DNA of 44,131 nt from Rhodocyclaceae bacterium (GTDB lineage: Bacteria; Pseudomonadota; Gammaproteobacteria; Burkholderiales; Rhodocyclaceae), in NCBI GenBank assembly GCA_019750575.1, contig JAIEOJ010000107.1, forward strand, positions 1 through 44,131, read 5' to 3'. Below, one piece after another: positions 25,493 to 33,923 of the stretch (the first letter of the stretch is position 1; each line of letters opens with the position of its first letter). The translations under genes and the position numbers were made by a program. The notes under the pieces were generated by a model. That model was not told the DNA's origin, made no database searches, and saw only the letters and a list, made by a program, of their open reading frames with translations.

Positions 25493-26398
25493 GAATATTT
25501 ACCTTGAGAAATGTCACTTGCAGTCACAATCCGTCCCTGTTCTGGAAACAAGGACCGATAAGTTTTTCCGGCGACGATGTGACCGCTTGACACCCGATTT
25601 CCAGGTCGATATTGTTCGATCCATCAACCGTGACGCGTAACGCATCGCGGCCAAAGTGGTAGCTGGCCACGCAAAACAAACAGCATTGATGAGTGTCGTA
25701 ACTGGGCAACCGGTTCGCCACATTTAACAACGGTAGCCAACTTGGCAGCCGTCGGATCGCAGGGCTCAAGAGAGTTCTCGTCCATTCAGGCAGTGATAGC
25801 GGTTCCGCTCGTCCCTGCATTTCATGGCAACGACCGCCTCGGCGGTTTTTATTTTCTGTCCTGGCCGTCAAAGAGACGGGAAGCGATAGAAAAATCTCAC
25901 ATGCCCAGCATTCATGGGCCTTTGGACGCTCTGGCAGTCATCCTGCCACGGCACTAAAACCACAACTAAAACTCACGCTCAACGTTCAAGACAACGGGGG
26001 CCGCCGAATTCCGGTGGCCAGCAGGCCAGGCAATCTGCCATCCCCGCGTTGCGAGTGAAGATGCGTTGGAAGATTCATCTGCGCACCATCGGCCGCCATG
26101 CCGATAACCATCCTCCCGCCGGGCGAAAGCCTTCCGCGATGGTGTGCGCGTGAATGCACGGGCGCGAGGCCTGCCCGAATCGTTACCCATAGCCTCATCC
26201 CGGTCGTGATCGACGACCAGCACTCCGCAGCGACCGGCTGAATCCGGTTCAACACTCACCAACGGGTGGCGGGGATCGGAGTGCGACTGGGCCCCGGATG
26301 ATCGGTGGGCGTGCGCGATCTGCACCCCGCTTCGATCCTCGCTTCCCGTGGCCGGCGTCCAGTCATCGATCAACCTCAAGCACTGAACAGGAATAGTC
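25493..26398. other. 906-bp gap: terminator plus GC-rich leader
   Basis: No gene is convincing. The first part (about 25510-25760) has a minus-strand frame with a somewhat protein-like stretch (SYHFGRDALRVTVDGSNNID) but no good start, and may be a decayed gene. A terminator follows at 25833-25857. From about 25870 to 26398 the sequence is GC-rich, full of short inverted repeats and leads into the recombinase gene, like a long structured leader or recombination site. Confidence 0.4.
25833..25857 (+). terminator. Rho-independent terminator
   Basis: ACCGCC and GGCGGT form a 6-bp stem around a 2-nt apex (probably 4 nt when folded), followed by TTTTATTTTC. It ends rightward transcription well after hipA. 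Confidence 0.7.
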
Positions 26399-27364
26399 AT
26401 GAGCAAGTTCACCACACAACGCAATTTCGGCTTCGGCAAGCAGATGGACTGGGCCGGCCACCAGGCCCTCAAGGATCTCTATGGCCGTGGACATTTCGGC
26501 ACCGTGGCCAGTCATGCCCAACGCTGGCGGCAATTCTGCAACTGGGCAAGATCGAACCACGGTATCAACGATGCCTGCGCCATCGATCAGTCCCTGATGG
26601 AAAGCTATGCCGCTGACCTGGCAGAACGGGTCGAGGATGAAACCTTGGCGGTTAGCTACGCCCAGAACCTGATTGTCTCGGCCAACATCACCATGGAAGC
26701 CCTGCGTCAGGACAAGATTATCCGTATCAAGTCCCCGGCAAGCTGGGTCGGAAAACGGCAAACTGTACGCACCAGAGTACCGGATGGCATGGACTGGGTA
26801 GGCATTGATCGCCTGGTGGCCTGCTTGCGCCGGAAAAATCTCCACAGGACAGCCGTCATCGTCCTGCTATGTCGGAGTTTCGGGATACGTCTCCGCGAGG
26901 CAATTCTCGCCAACTACGCTGAATGGCATCGTCAGGCCAAGGAACGTGGACAAATTGATGTCAGGGATGGCACCAAGGGCGGCCGAGGCAAGGAAGTCGA
27001 ACGCTGGGTGCCGGTCAGCGAACGTGGCAAAGTTGCCCTTCGAGAAGCTATCCAGGTAAGAAGCCAGTTGGGCGGACAGAACCTGCTCAGAACTGACGAG
27101 AGCTTTGACGATTTGGTCAATGATGGCGAAGTCCATCGGGCGAGAAAAGTCCTGCATGAGTTCGGCATCAAGGGTTATCACGAACTCCGGGCCGCTTGGG
27201 CCTGCGAGCGGTACGAGGAAATCTCGGGAGAGACCGCTCCGATCCTGCAGGCAGGCAGCTCACCTGGACAGCAAAACGATGATCAGTTCCGGCTGACCAT
27301 GGCGCGCGAACTCGGTCATGACCGGATCGATGTCGTGGCGGCCTACATCGGGCCAAGGCCATGA
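26399..27364 (+). CDS. Integrase-domain tyrosine recombinase-like protein
   Basis: A 321-aa protein of the integrase-domain family found on ICEs and plasmids (PF12835-like by appearance). A SAM-like N-terminal domain (about residues 20-110) is followed by a catalytic-like domain with Arg in CRSFGIRLREAILA, a lysine-rich hairpin GGRGKEVERWVPV, YHELRAAWACERYEE and a terminal LGHDRIDVVAAYIG that supplies His and the candidate nucleophilic Tyr. It is preceded by about 530 bp without genes. It may act on a second recombination site in the island, or be a domesticated recombinase. Its stop overlaps the next gene (ATGA). Confidence 0.75.
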   Translation: MSKFTTQRNFGFGKQMDWAGHQALKDLYGRGHFGTVASHAQRWRQFCNWARSNHGINDACAIDQSLMESYAADLAERVEDETLAVSYAQNLIVSANITMEALRQDKIIRIKSPASWVGKRQTVRTRVPDGMDWVGIDRLVACLRRKNLHRTAVIVLLCRSFGIRLREAILANYAEWHRQAKERGQIDVRDGTKGGRGKEVERWVPVSERGKVALREAIQVRSQLGGQNLLRTDESFDDLVNDGEVHRARKVLHEFGIKGYHELRAAWACERYEEISGETAPILQAGSSPGQQNDDQFRLTMARELGHDRIDVVAAYIGPRP

Positions 27365-27696
27365 GCATCGCGATCCTGCTGAAACGATCACTGCCGGGAT
27401 CGAAGTCGAGTATCGCCGGCCACATCGAGCGGGGAGAGAGGATTGCCCAGGCAATCCAGCAGCGCTTCGGCATCAGCGAACCGCACCAATGGCAGGCCAA
27501 GCATTTGCGCTGGGTGCTGGAACGTTGGGCCAGCGAGAAATCGGAGGTGACGCGGTATGACTACTGGCGGACGGTACGGGTGCTGGCGGCAGCGTTGGGA
27601 AAATGGCAGGACTGGCGGCCGCATTTGCGGGGTGAATGGTGCAGGGGCGGGGCAGGCGGGCGGAAGCCGAAAATCTCCAATTCGGACTTATGTTGA
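27361..27696 (+). CDS. Small partner of the recombinase, unknown
   Basis: A 111-aa basic protein translationally coupled to the recombinase by a 4-bp overlap. It has a helical core (RIAQAIQQRFGISEPHQWQA; HLRWVLERWASEKSEVTRYD; YWRTVRVLAAALGKW) resembling a SAM-like or phage-integrase N-terminal domain, then a Gly/Arg-rich tail. It may be a DNA-binding accessory factor. Its last 9 bp overlap the convergent helicase gene. Confidence 0.65.
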   Translation: MSIAILLKRSLPGSKSSIAGHIERGERIAQAIQQRFGISEPHQWQAKHLRWVLERWASEKSEVTRYDYWRTVRVLAAALGKWQDWRPHLRGEWCRGGAGGRKPKISNSDLC

Positions 27697-30600
27697 GTCG
27701 CTGCCTTGAATAACCAACGCCGGAAGTACCACCCACCAGGATTCCGACTTCAATCGCTTCTGGAACTCAGGATTACTGACCATTGTCGAGGATCGCCTCA
27801 CCAGGCTTTCGACCGTAGCCCGAATAATCTTGCCTTCCGGAATATTGCCATTCTTGGCAAGGCGCCCGACGATCACACCTGACGAAGTTGTGATTTCCCG
27901 CCTGTCCTCCTGTTGAACAATGAAAAGCGGATCACCAACAGCAAGACTTGCGAGTACCCGATGAATCGGGTCACCGTTCTGTTTGCGACCCGCAAAATCC
28001 AGATCGACGCCCTTTAGACCGAGTGAAACGTAACGCAGCGATAACTCGGGACGACGCTCGATGGTGGTTGGCAACGGGGAACGACAGATCGTTTCGCCGA
28101 TAAGAGCAGGAGAGAATGGATTGGAACGCTGTGTTCCCTGACAGAGTATGAGATTCTCTTTGGCTCGCGTCATGCCGACATAGTAGAGACGCCGCTCATC
28201 ATCCGAAGCATCGCGCCAATCCCCGCCATCAAGGATCGTGACGTGGCGGAACTCTCTTCCCTTGGCCCCATGCACGGTTGAGATGATGATGCGGCCACGT
28301 TGCGAGCGCCGCGCCTCGTTGCCAAACTCGAATAGTTCATCAATCAGCCAACTTGACGGTATGCGCTCATCGGCCCAGGCCATCTCGATTTCGTCGATGA
28401 ACTGGCTGAGTAGGGTTTCCCACGGGTTGTCGGATCGGCCGCCACCATAGCGGGCCTCGAACCAGCGCTTGAGTGCTGCCGGATGTGTCCGTCGTTTTGG
28501 TTTGGTCTTGAGCATCTCAAGCAGCACATAGCCTTCACGCACTTGGTGCAACCGGGGTTGGCCTTTTTCTTGGTCGGTTGTGGTGTACCGGATACCTTCG
28601 ACCTCGCACCAGGCGCGGATAGGATCCAGTGTGGCGTGGTTGTGCGCCAGAACGGCGAAATCCGACCAGTCTGACCCAGGGTTAAGCGACTTCAATCGCC
28701 TGATTTCTCTCATTGAAACCTCGGCCTGACCGATTGTGTCACTCGGGACATCCAGAATCTGCACACGACCTGTTGCCAGTGGATCGATCGAGGCCCAACG
28801 GCCACCTGCCGGTTCGGTACGGCGGGCATGGTTGACTCGGATGGGATGCTCTCGCTTCATGCGATCAGCGCTCGATGCGATCACCTGATTGGCTGCATCG
28901 ATAATATGAGACGTCGAGCGGTAGTTTTCCACCAGATAATCAATCCGGGCTTCGTAGTCCTGTTCGAAGCGGCGGATGAATTCGTTGCTGGTATTGCGGA
29001 AGGAGTAGATGTTCTGATCGTCATCTCCGACGGCCAGGATCGTCAGCTTGGCGTCGCGATCCTTGGATTTGCGTCCGGCCAACCCGCTAATCAGCGCATA
29101 TTGGCTTGCATCGATATCCTGGTACTCGTCGACCAAGATGTGGCGATAACCTGCCAGCAGGCGATCCCGCAGTTCGTCACCATCTTCCGGTGTTGCAACA
29201 TCCTCTCGCCTGCCTTCGAGCAGCGCCAGTGCATCGTCGAGAATGCGGTCAAAGGTGATCTCTTCGCCATGTTCGGCAAGCTTCGCCAGGCTCGTGCCGG
29301 TCAGGCGCAATGCCATAGCGTGATATGTCAGTACAGTAATACCGGCTGCTTCGTTGCCAATAAGGGCATAGAGGCGCTGTCGCACCTCGGCAGCAGCAGC
29401 TCGATTGAATGTGAGCACCACAATACTGCGTGCCTGCTCCCGCAGTACGCGTAGCAGGTAGGCGACTCGGTGCACGATTACGCGTGTCTTGCCGGAACCC
29501 GGGCCGGCGAGGATCAAGCGATTGATGTTGCCCTTGTCAGCGACAATTTGTTGCTGCAGCGGATGGCGCAGCTCCTCGACGATGCGGCGATAAGATTCCT
29601 CCGTGGTTGCGCGCTCCAGCAGCTCCCGGCGTCCGGCGAAATAACGACGGATGAAGTCCAGCTTTGGCAGCGTGAAATAGGCCAGGACAAAGCTCAAAGC
29701 GTCAGAGAGCTTCTTGAGCCCGAGTCGCGCGTACTCCTGAATGACGTGTACCTGAAAGTTCTTCTCGCCGTAATGCTCGCGCAGTGGAGCATAGTCGGCA
29801 TTGGTGAAGCCCCGTGGTTTCTCCTCCGGGAACACATGGATGGTCATGGCCTGGCGAAATACGCTCTTGCCGCGATCAATGATCAGTACCCCGTTGTCGT
29901 GCAGGTAGAGCAGGCCCGCCTCGATGGCAGACAGTTCATCCTTCAGTGTGGGACCGAGCATCAGGTCGGCACGCATGGCAGCCGCTAACTCGCCCATCTT
30001 GCATTCGACCCGCAGATCGACGCCACGCAGATGGGCATCGAGACGGGAAAGCAGAAACTGGAGCAGAACGCCCGCAGCTGCGCGGCGACGGCTGGCGATT
30101 TCGCGGATATTCGACCATGACCGTAACAGACGTACCCTCAACAGCTCCCGACGCATCACGCGCACATCGAACATGGCTCGCCGCCCGTGACTTTCCTCTC
30201 CGAAGGGACGCGCCAGCGATCGCATCAGGGTCAGGAGTTGGTCGGGCAGAACATCGGCTCCTGATCGTAACTTGACCTCCTGGCAGACCATGCGCAGATT
30301 CATGTCCTGCCAGTCGCCTCCGTCCGCCTCGGGTGCCAGTTCCGGCAGCAGATCGAGCAGGGTCGCTTCGAGGCGGCTTAGCCGATCGGCTCGGTCGCTT
30401 GATGCGTCCTTGACGCCGCGGCGGAGTAGCACGGTCAGTGAGATATCGTTGGTCAGGATCCCCAGAGTTTCCAACTGATGGAGCATGCGGATGCATTCCT
30501 CACTGGGCACCCCAAGCTGCAGCATCAGTGTGTCCGTACTGATACCTTCGTCATCGTCGGCATTGATCAGGATTGATACGAGGTCGAGGTATTTCCGCCG

Positions 30601-32817
30601 CATGTCATCCGAGAGGTCGGCGCGTGCCAGACGCGTGCTGGCATCCTCCAGCGAGCCAACCTTCAGGCTGCCGGGGAAAACACGGGTGTGGTTCTCGTTG
30701 CGTTCGAGAAAGCGGGCGCGCTCAAGCCAGGCAAGGGCGGTGCGGACCTTGGTATCGGCATCCGGGTTTTCTGCCTCGATGGAAGTTTCGAGTTCCTCGT
30801 CGGCGAGGATCTCGCCGGGCGTGACGACCACGTCGATGCTGTGAGTTTTTGCCGAATAGCGTCGCAGGGTGCGCAGAATGCCGGCGATGTCCTGGCGCGT
30901 CAGGCGCGACTTGGCCGTCAGAGCAAACTGCGACTCTACATCTTCTTCGTCGTAAAGCAGGATGCAGCGAGACTCCTGCCGATCACGACCGGCGCGGCCG
31001 GCTTCTTGCAGATAGTTTTCAAGGGAGCCGGGAATTTCAGCATGAATGACGACGCGAACGTCTGGCTTGTCCACCCCCATACCAAACGCATTGGTGGCTG
31101 CAATAACGCGCAACTCGCCGGCGATGAAGCTTTGCTGGATATCTTTCTTGTGGCCAGCTTCCAGGCCGGCATGAAAATGGGCGCAGGCCCATCCCATGTC
31201 CTTGAGGAAATCAGATATTTCCTCGCAGCTCTTGCGCCGGGCGGCAAACACAATGGCGCCACCGGGTGTGTCCTTCAACTCCTGTTCGAGTATGCGGTGG
31301 ATGAGGGGGAACTTTTCGGCCTTGGTGACAGGCATCACCTCGTAATGGAGGTTGTCCCGTTCGTGGCCGCCGTCGAAGCTTGCCAATTCGAGGCCCAGCG
31401 ATTCCTTGAAGTGTGCCTTGAGGTCGGCGACGACTTCTTTCTTCGCTGTGGCGGTGAAACAGCAAACGGGTGCCAATTCCTTGCCGTAGCGCTCGCGAAT
31501 GAAGCGCGACACGTAGAGGTAATCGGGCCGAAAATCGTTGCCCCATTTCGACAGGCAGTGCGCTTCATCAAAAACCCACGCACCGATCTCGCGGTAACGG
31601 ATCGCATCTACCAGTGCCTTGTTGCGGAACTGCTCGGGCGAAACCAGCAGGAGGCCGACATCGCCGAGTCGTACCTTTTCCAGAACGTCATGACGCTCCG
31701 GCATTGATAACAAGCCATTCAGGGTAGCGGCACTGTAGATACCGAGTTTGACCAGATTGTCGACCTGATCCTTCATCAGGGATTGCAGCGGCGAAATGAT
31801 GATGGTCAGCGCGCCGTTGCGCCAATGCCGGGAAAGCGCGGGGAGTTGGTAGCAGATCGACTTGCCACCACCCGTCGGCAGGATCGCCAGGATCGACTTC
31901 CCGGCGTAGCCCGCACGGACGATGTCTTCCTGCAGCGATCCACCGGTTGCATTCGGTGGCTCAGGCCGGAAGCCAGGATGTCCAAAGTAACGTTCGAGTT
32001 CCTTGCTCGGGTCGAGATAGGTCTGGCAGTAATGGCAGGCCGGATCGTCGCACGGGCGTTCCCGCAGTTCCCGGATCAGGTCGCGAACGATCGGGTATTG
32101 GAAACGCACCCAGGGTGGAATGACGGAATTGCCGCCGGCCACGCGCAGCCAGGCAATAAGGTAGGACAGCGGTTTGCAGCGGGCCGGGTTGTCAATCGCT
32201 TCGCCCAGCAGGGCCGTACTCCGCGTGGCGCATACCTTGCCATTCAGGAGGTTTCGGGCCGCTGCCTTGACCTCCTCTGGCGAGGGTGCTTTTGCGCGAC
32301 GCAACGTGGTGAAAAAGCTACCGACGCCGGCATCAGGATCCCGCGTCAGCAAATAGTGGTGGCAGGCCAGTTCCTCGGGCAAGGTTTCGCCCAATGCTTT
32401 GAAAGCGTCGAACTGGTCCTGCCAGAGCTTGAGCGCCAACTGGGCATCCTTGAGCGGGTCGCTGCGCGTATCACGTACCAGCTTGTAGTCCTTTACCAGG
32501 CTGTGATACGGATTCTGCGGAAAGGCGATCGGGGACAGTTCCAGCGTGTCGACGATGGGAAGGGCAAGGAGCCTGAGTTGAGGAAAGCGCTGTCGCAGCA
32601 CGGGGATATCGTGTCGCAGCAGGTTGTGGCCGACGACGAAGCTGGCACCTTCTGTCAGCGCATCGAGTTGATCGGCAATGTTGTGTGCCTTCGCCACATT
32701 CGGCACGACGACCTGGCCGTGGGTATCAGGGCGCCATGCCGCGATTTTGCGAACGTCCAATGCGTCATCTGCGGCAGTCTCGATATCGAGGCAGAGACAC
32801 TTGGGCGCAAAGGACAT
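27688..32817 (-). CDS. Exonuclease-like / RecQ / UvrD three-module helicase
   Basis: A 1,709-aa protein. Residues about 5-160 look like a DEDD exonuclease (LCLDIET; VVGHNLLRHDIPVL; DPLKDAQLALKLW). A linker with CDDPACHYC follows. Residues about 300-640 are a RecQ motor: Walker A LPTGGGKSICYQLP near 310, DEAHCLSKWGNDFRPDY near 416, and motif VI QEAGRAGRDRQ. After about 400 residues of RQC/HRDC-like helical sequence, a UvrD/PcrA motor begins near 1095: Walker A AGPGSGKT, DEYQDID near 1232, GDDDQNIYSFR, STVHGAKGREF near 1518, and YVGMTRAK. I start it at MSFAPKC, 13 bp after the HEPN stop. Two opposite-family 3'-5' motors plus an exonuclease in one chain suggest processing of invading or damaged DNA. 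It is the last gene of a five-gene operon with HEPN/MNT and type III-like restriction genes. Frames show no break. Confidence 0.88.
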   Translation of the reverse strand: MSFAPKCLCLDIETAADDALDVRKIAAWRPDTHGQVVVPNVAKAHNIADQLDALTEGASFVVGHNLLRHDIPVLRQRFPQLRLLALPIVDTLELSPIAFPQNPYHSLVKDYKLVRDTRSDPLKDAQLALKLWQDQFDAFKALGETLPEELACHHYLLTRDPDAGVGSFFTTLRRAKAPSPEEVKAAARNLLNGKVCATRSTALLGEAIDNPARCKPLSYLIAWLRVAGGNSVIPPWVRFQYPIVRDLIRELRERPCDDPACHYCQTYLDPSKELERYFGHPGFRPEPPNATGGSLQEDIVRAGYAGKSILAILPTGGGKSICYQLPALSRHWRNGALTIIISPLQSLMKDQVDNLVKLGIYSAATLNGLLSMPERHDVLEKVRLGDVGLLLVSPEQFRNKALVDAIRYREIGAWVFDEAHCLSKWGNDFRPDYLYVSRFIRERYGKELAPVCCFTATAKKEVVADLKAHFKESLGLELASFDGGHERDNLHYEVMPVTKAEKFPLIHRILEQELKDTPGGAIVFAARRKSCEEISDFLKDMGWACAHFHAGLEAGHKKDIQQSFIAGELRVIAATNAFGMGVDKPDVRVVIHAEIPGSLENYLQEAGRAGRDRQESRCILLYDEEDVESQFALTAKSRLTRQDIAGILRTLRRYSAKTHSIDVVVTPGEILADEELETSIEAENPDADTKVRTALAWLERARFLERNENHTRVFPGSLKVGSLEDASTRLARADLSDDMRRKYLDLVSILINADDDEGISTDTLMLQLGVPSEECIRMLHQLETLGILTNDISLTVLLRRGVKDASSDRADRLSRLEATLLDLLPELAPEADGGDWQDMNLRMVCQEVKLRSGADVLPDQLLTLMRSLARPFGEESHGRRAMFDVRVMRRELLRVRLLRSWSNIREIASRRRAAAGVLLQFLLSRLDAHLRGVDLRVECKMGELAAAMRADLMLGPTLKDELSAIEAGLLYLHDNGVLIIDRGKSVFRQAMTIHVFPEEKPRGFTNADYAPLREHYGEKNFQVHVIQEYARLGLKKLSDALSFVLAYFTLPKLDFIRRYFAGRRELLERATTEESYRRIVEELRHPLQQQIVADKGNINRLILAGPGSGKTRVIVHRVAYLLRVLREQARSIVVLTFNRAAAAEVRQRLYALIGNEAAGITVLTYHAMALRLTGTSLAKLAEHGEEITFDRILDDALALLEGRREDVATPEDGDELRDRLLAGYRHILVDEYQDIDASQYALISGLAGRKSKDRDAKLTILAVGDDDQNIYSFRNTSNEFIRRFEQDYEARIDYLVENYRSTSHIIDAANQVIASSADRMKREHPIRVNHARRTEPAGGRWASIDPLATGRVQILDVPSDTIGQAEVSMREIRRLKSLNPGSDWSDFAVLAHNHATLDPIRAWCEVEGIRYTTTDQEKGQPRLHQVREGYVLLEMLKTKPKRRTHPAALKRWFEARYGGGRSDNPWETLLSQFIDEIEMAWADERIPSSWLIDELFEFGNEARRSQRGRIIISTVHGAKGREFRHVTILDGGDWRDASDDERRLYYVGMTRAKENLILCQGTQRSNPFSPALIGETICRSPLPTTIERRPELSLRYVSLGLKGVDLDFAGRKQNGDPIHRVLASLAVGDPLFIVQQEDRREITTSSGVIVGRLAKNGNIPEGKIIRATVESLVRRSSTMVSNPEFQKRLKSESWWVVLPALVIQGSDST

Positions 32818-32830
32818 AGCGAAACGACAG

Positions 32831-33265
32831 TCAGGTGGTCGGTTTGATCGGCCCGAGCGCTTCAACCGCCGCTTCGAGTTGGCCGGCGACGGTATCCAGT
32901 TCGCGCAGCAACTGAACGTCGACATCGAAGTTGCCTTCGTATTCCGCCAGATTGCGTTTGGCGTGGCAGCGGTCCAGCACCCGCCATTGGGCAGGGGAAA
33001 ACCCGACGGTGTGTGCCAGTGCCTGAAAAACGAGAATTCGGTTCTCGGATCGGTAGCCATGCCAGCGCAGTGCCGCAAGGGCCAAGGCATGCGCGGCGTT
33101 GTAGGCAAGATCGAAGCGGCTTTCGTCACCCAAGCCGGAAATGGCTGCATCCTTGCGCTTGCGTTTAGCCGAGCGCACCAGGCCATCGAACTCCGACTGG
33201 CTGGGCGCCTCCTGCTTTAGCCCGCCCTTGCTGACTTTAAGCAGGTTGTCCAGCGGGGAGGTCAT
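32831..33265 (-). CDS. HEPN-domain protein
   Basis: A 144-aa helical protein of the HEPN type. The fold is suggested by helices at about 25-70 (SRFDLAYNAAHALALAALRW) and the motif CHAKRNLAEYEG at about residues 100-111, giving the His101-x-x-Arg104-Asn105 and Tyr109 of HEPN families. It overlaps the end of the upstream nucleotidyltransferase gene by 29 bp. HEPN-MNT pairs are well known as toxin-antitoxin modules (for example HepT-MntA, where the HEPN RNase is AMPylated by MNT). The usual R-x4-6-H RNase motif is not obvious: residues 99-101 read Arg-Cys-His, so it may be a non-nuclease HEPN that partners with the nucleotidyltransferase. Confidence 0.78.
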   Translation of the reverse strand: MTSPLDNLLKVSKGGLKQEAPSQSEFDGLVRSAKRKRKDAAISGLGDESRFDLAYNAAHALALAALRWHGYRSENRILVFQALAHTVGFSPAQWRVLDRCHAKRNLAEYEGNFDVDVQLLRELDTVAGQLEAAVEALGPIKPTT

Positions 33266-33860
33266 CCTCGGTTCCCTTCAGGAAAATCTTGGGTTGGGCC
33301 AGCACGCGCGTTACGAAGTGGTTGTCGTCGCGCACCTTGCGCTCGAATTCCGCCGTGCCATAAAGCGTGGGGCTGATCTTGCGGCCCAGGGTCTCTTCGG
33401 CGGTCGACAAGGCGTTGAAAAGGTCGGCATAGGCCATGTCGTCGCTGACGACCAGAACATCGATGTCACTGGTGGCGGTATCGCTTCCCTTGGCCACCGA
33501 GCCGAAAATGAAAGCAAGGTGAATCTTGTCTGCCAGAGGGGCCAATACATCGCGCACGACATCGGCAAGCCCGAACGTCTTGAGCACGATGCTGCGCAAT
33601 TCGCTGAAAATCGGGGCTGCACGGTTGGCCTGATAGTGCTTCTGGTTCCCAACAGTAGTCGCGCTGACGAGCCCGGACGAGACCAGTCGTGCCAACTCGC
33701 GCTGAAGTCCGCCACGGCCGGTCGCTGTCAGGCGCAACAATTCGTTGGTGTAGTAGGAACGATCCGGCTGGCCGTAGAACAAAGTCAGCAGCCTCCGTTG
33801 CACGCCCGAGAATAGTGCCCCTGCCAGAGAGGTTTCTATCTGATCCATATTGGGGATCAT
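33237..33860 (-). CDS. Winged-helix / nucleotidyltransferase (MNT) fusion
   Basis: A 207-aa protein. Residues about 5-85 form a winged helix (ALFSGVQRRLLTLFYGQPDR; YYTNELLRLTATGRGGLQREL; LVSSGLVSATTVGNQKHYQ). Residues about 95-190 form a minimal nucleotidyltransferase with the active-site GSVAKGSDTATSDIDVLVV (Gly-Ser at about 120, Asp132 and Asp134). Such MNT enzymes modify partner HEPN proteins; the fused DNA-binding domain suggests autoregulation, and a perfect inverted repeat overlaps its start codons. I use the ATG at 33860; a TTG further upstream and an ATG 12 bp downstream (MDQIETS) are alternatives. It lies 63 bp after the restriction helicase stop. Confidence 0.82.
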   Translation of the reverse strand: MIPNMDQIETSLAGALFSGVQRRLLTLFYGQPDRSYYTNELLRLTATGRGGLQRELARLVSSGLVSATTVGNQKHYQANRAAPIFSELRSIVLKTFGLADVVRDVLAPLADKIHLAFIFGSVAKGSDTATSDIDVLVVSDDMAYADLFNALSTAEETLGRKISPTLYGTAEFERKVRDDNHFVTRVLAQPKIFLKGTEDDLPAGQPA

Positions 33861-33874
33861 AGGCCCCAATATGG
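33845..33874. promoter_or_regulatory. Inverted repeat over the MNT gene start
   Basis: CCATATTGGGG (33845-33855) and CCCCAATATGG (33864-33874) are perfect 11-bp arms with an 8-bp spacer that contains the ATG I favour. The right arm extended by two bases is itself a palindrome (CCCCATATTGGGG on the minus strand). It could be the operator of the winged-helix domain or an RNA hairpin that masks the start codon. Confidence 0.65.
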
Positions 33875-33923
33875 GGATGCGCAAGTGTCCCGGAAAAGTC
33901 GGCGCTGGCAGGACGGCGCCAGA

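Noticed and set aside
25524-25871. Minus-strand 115-codon gene after hipA
   Set aside because: Part of it looks protein-like, but the N-terminal half does not. There is no ribosome-binding site and it spans a terminator. At most it is a decayed gene.
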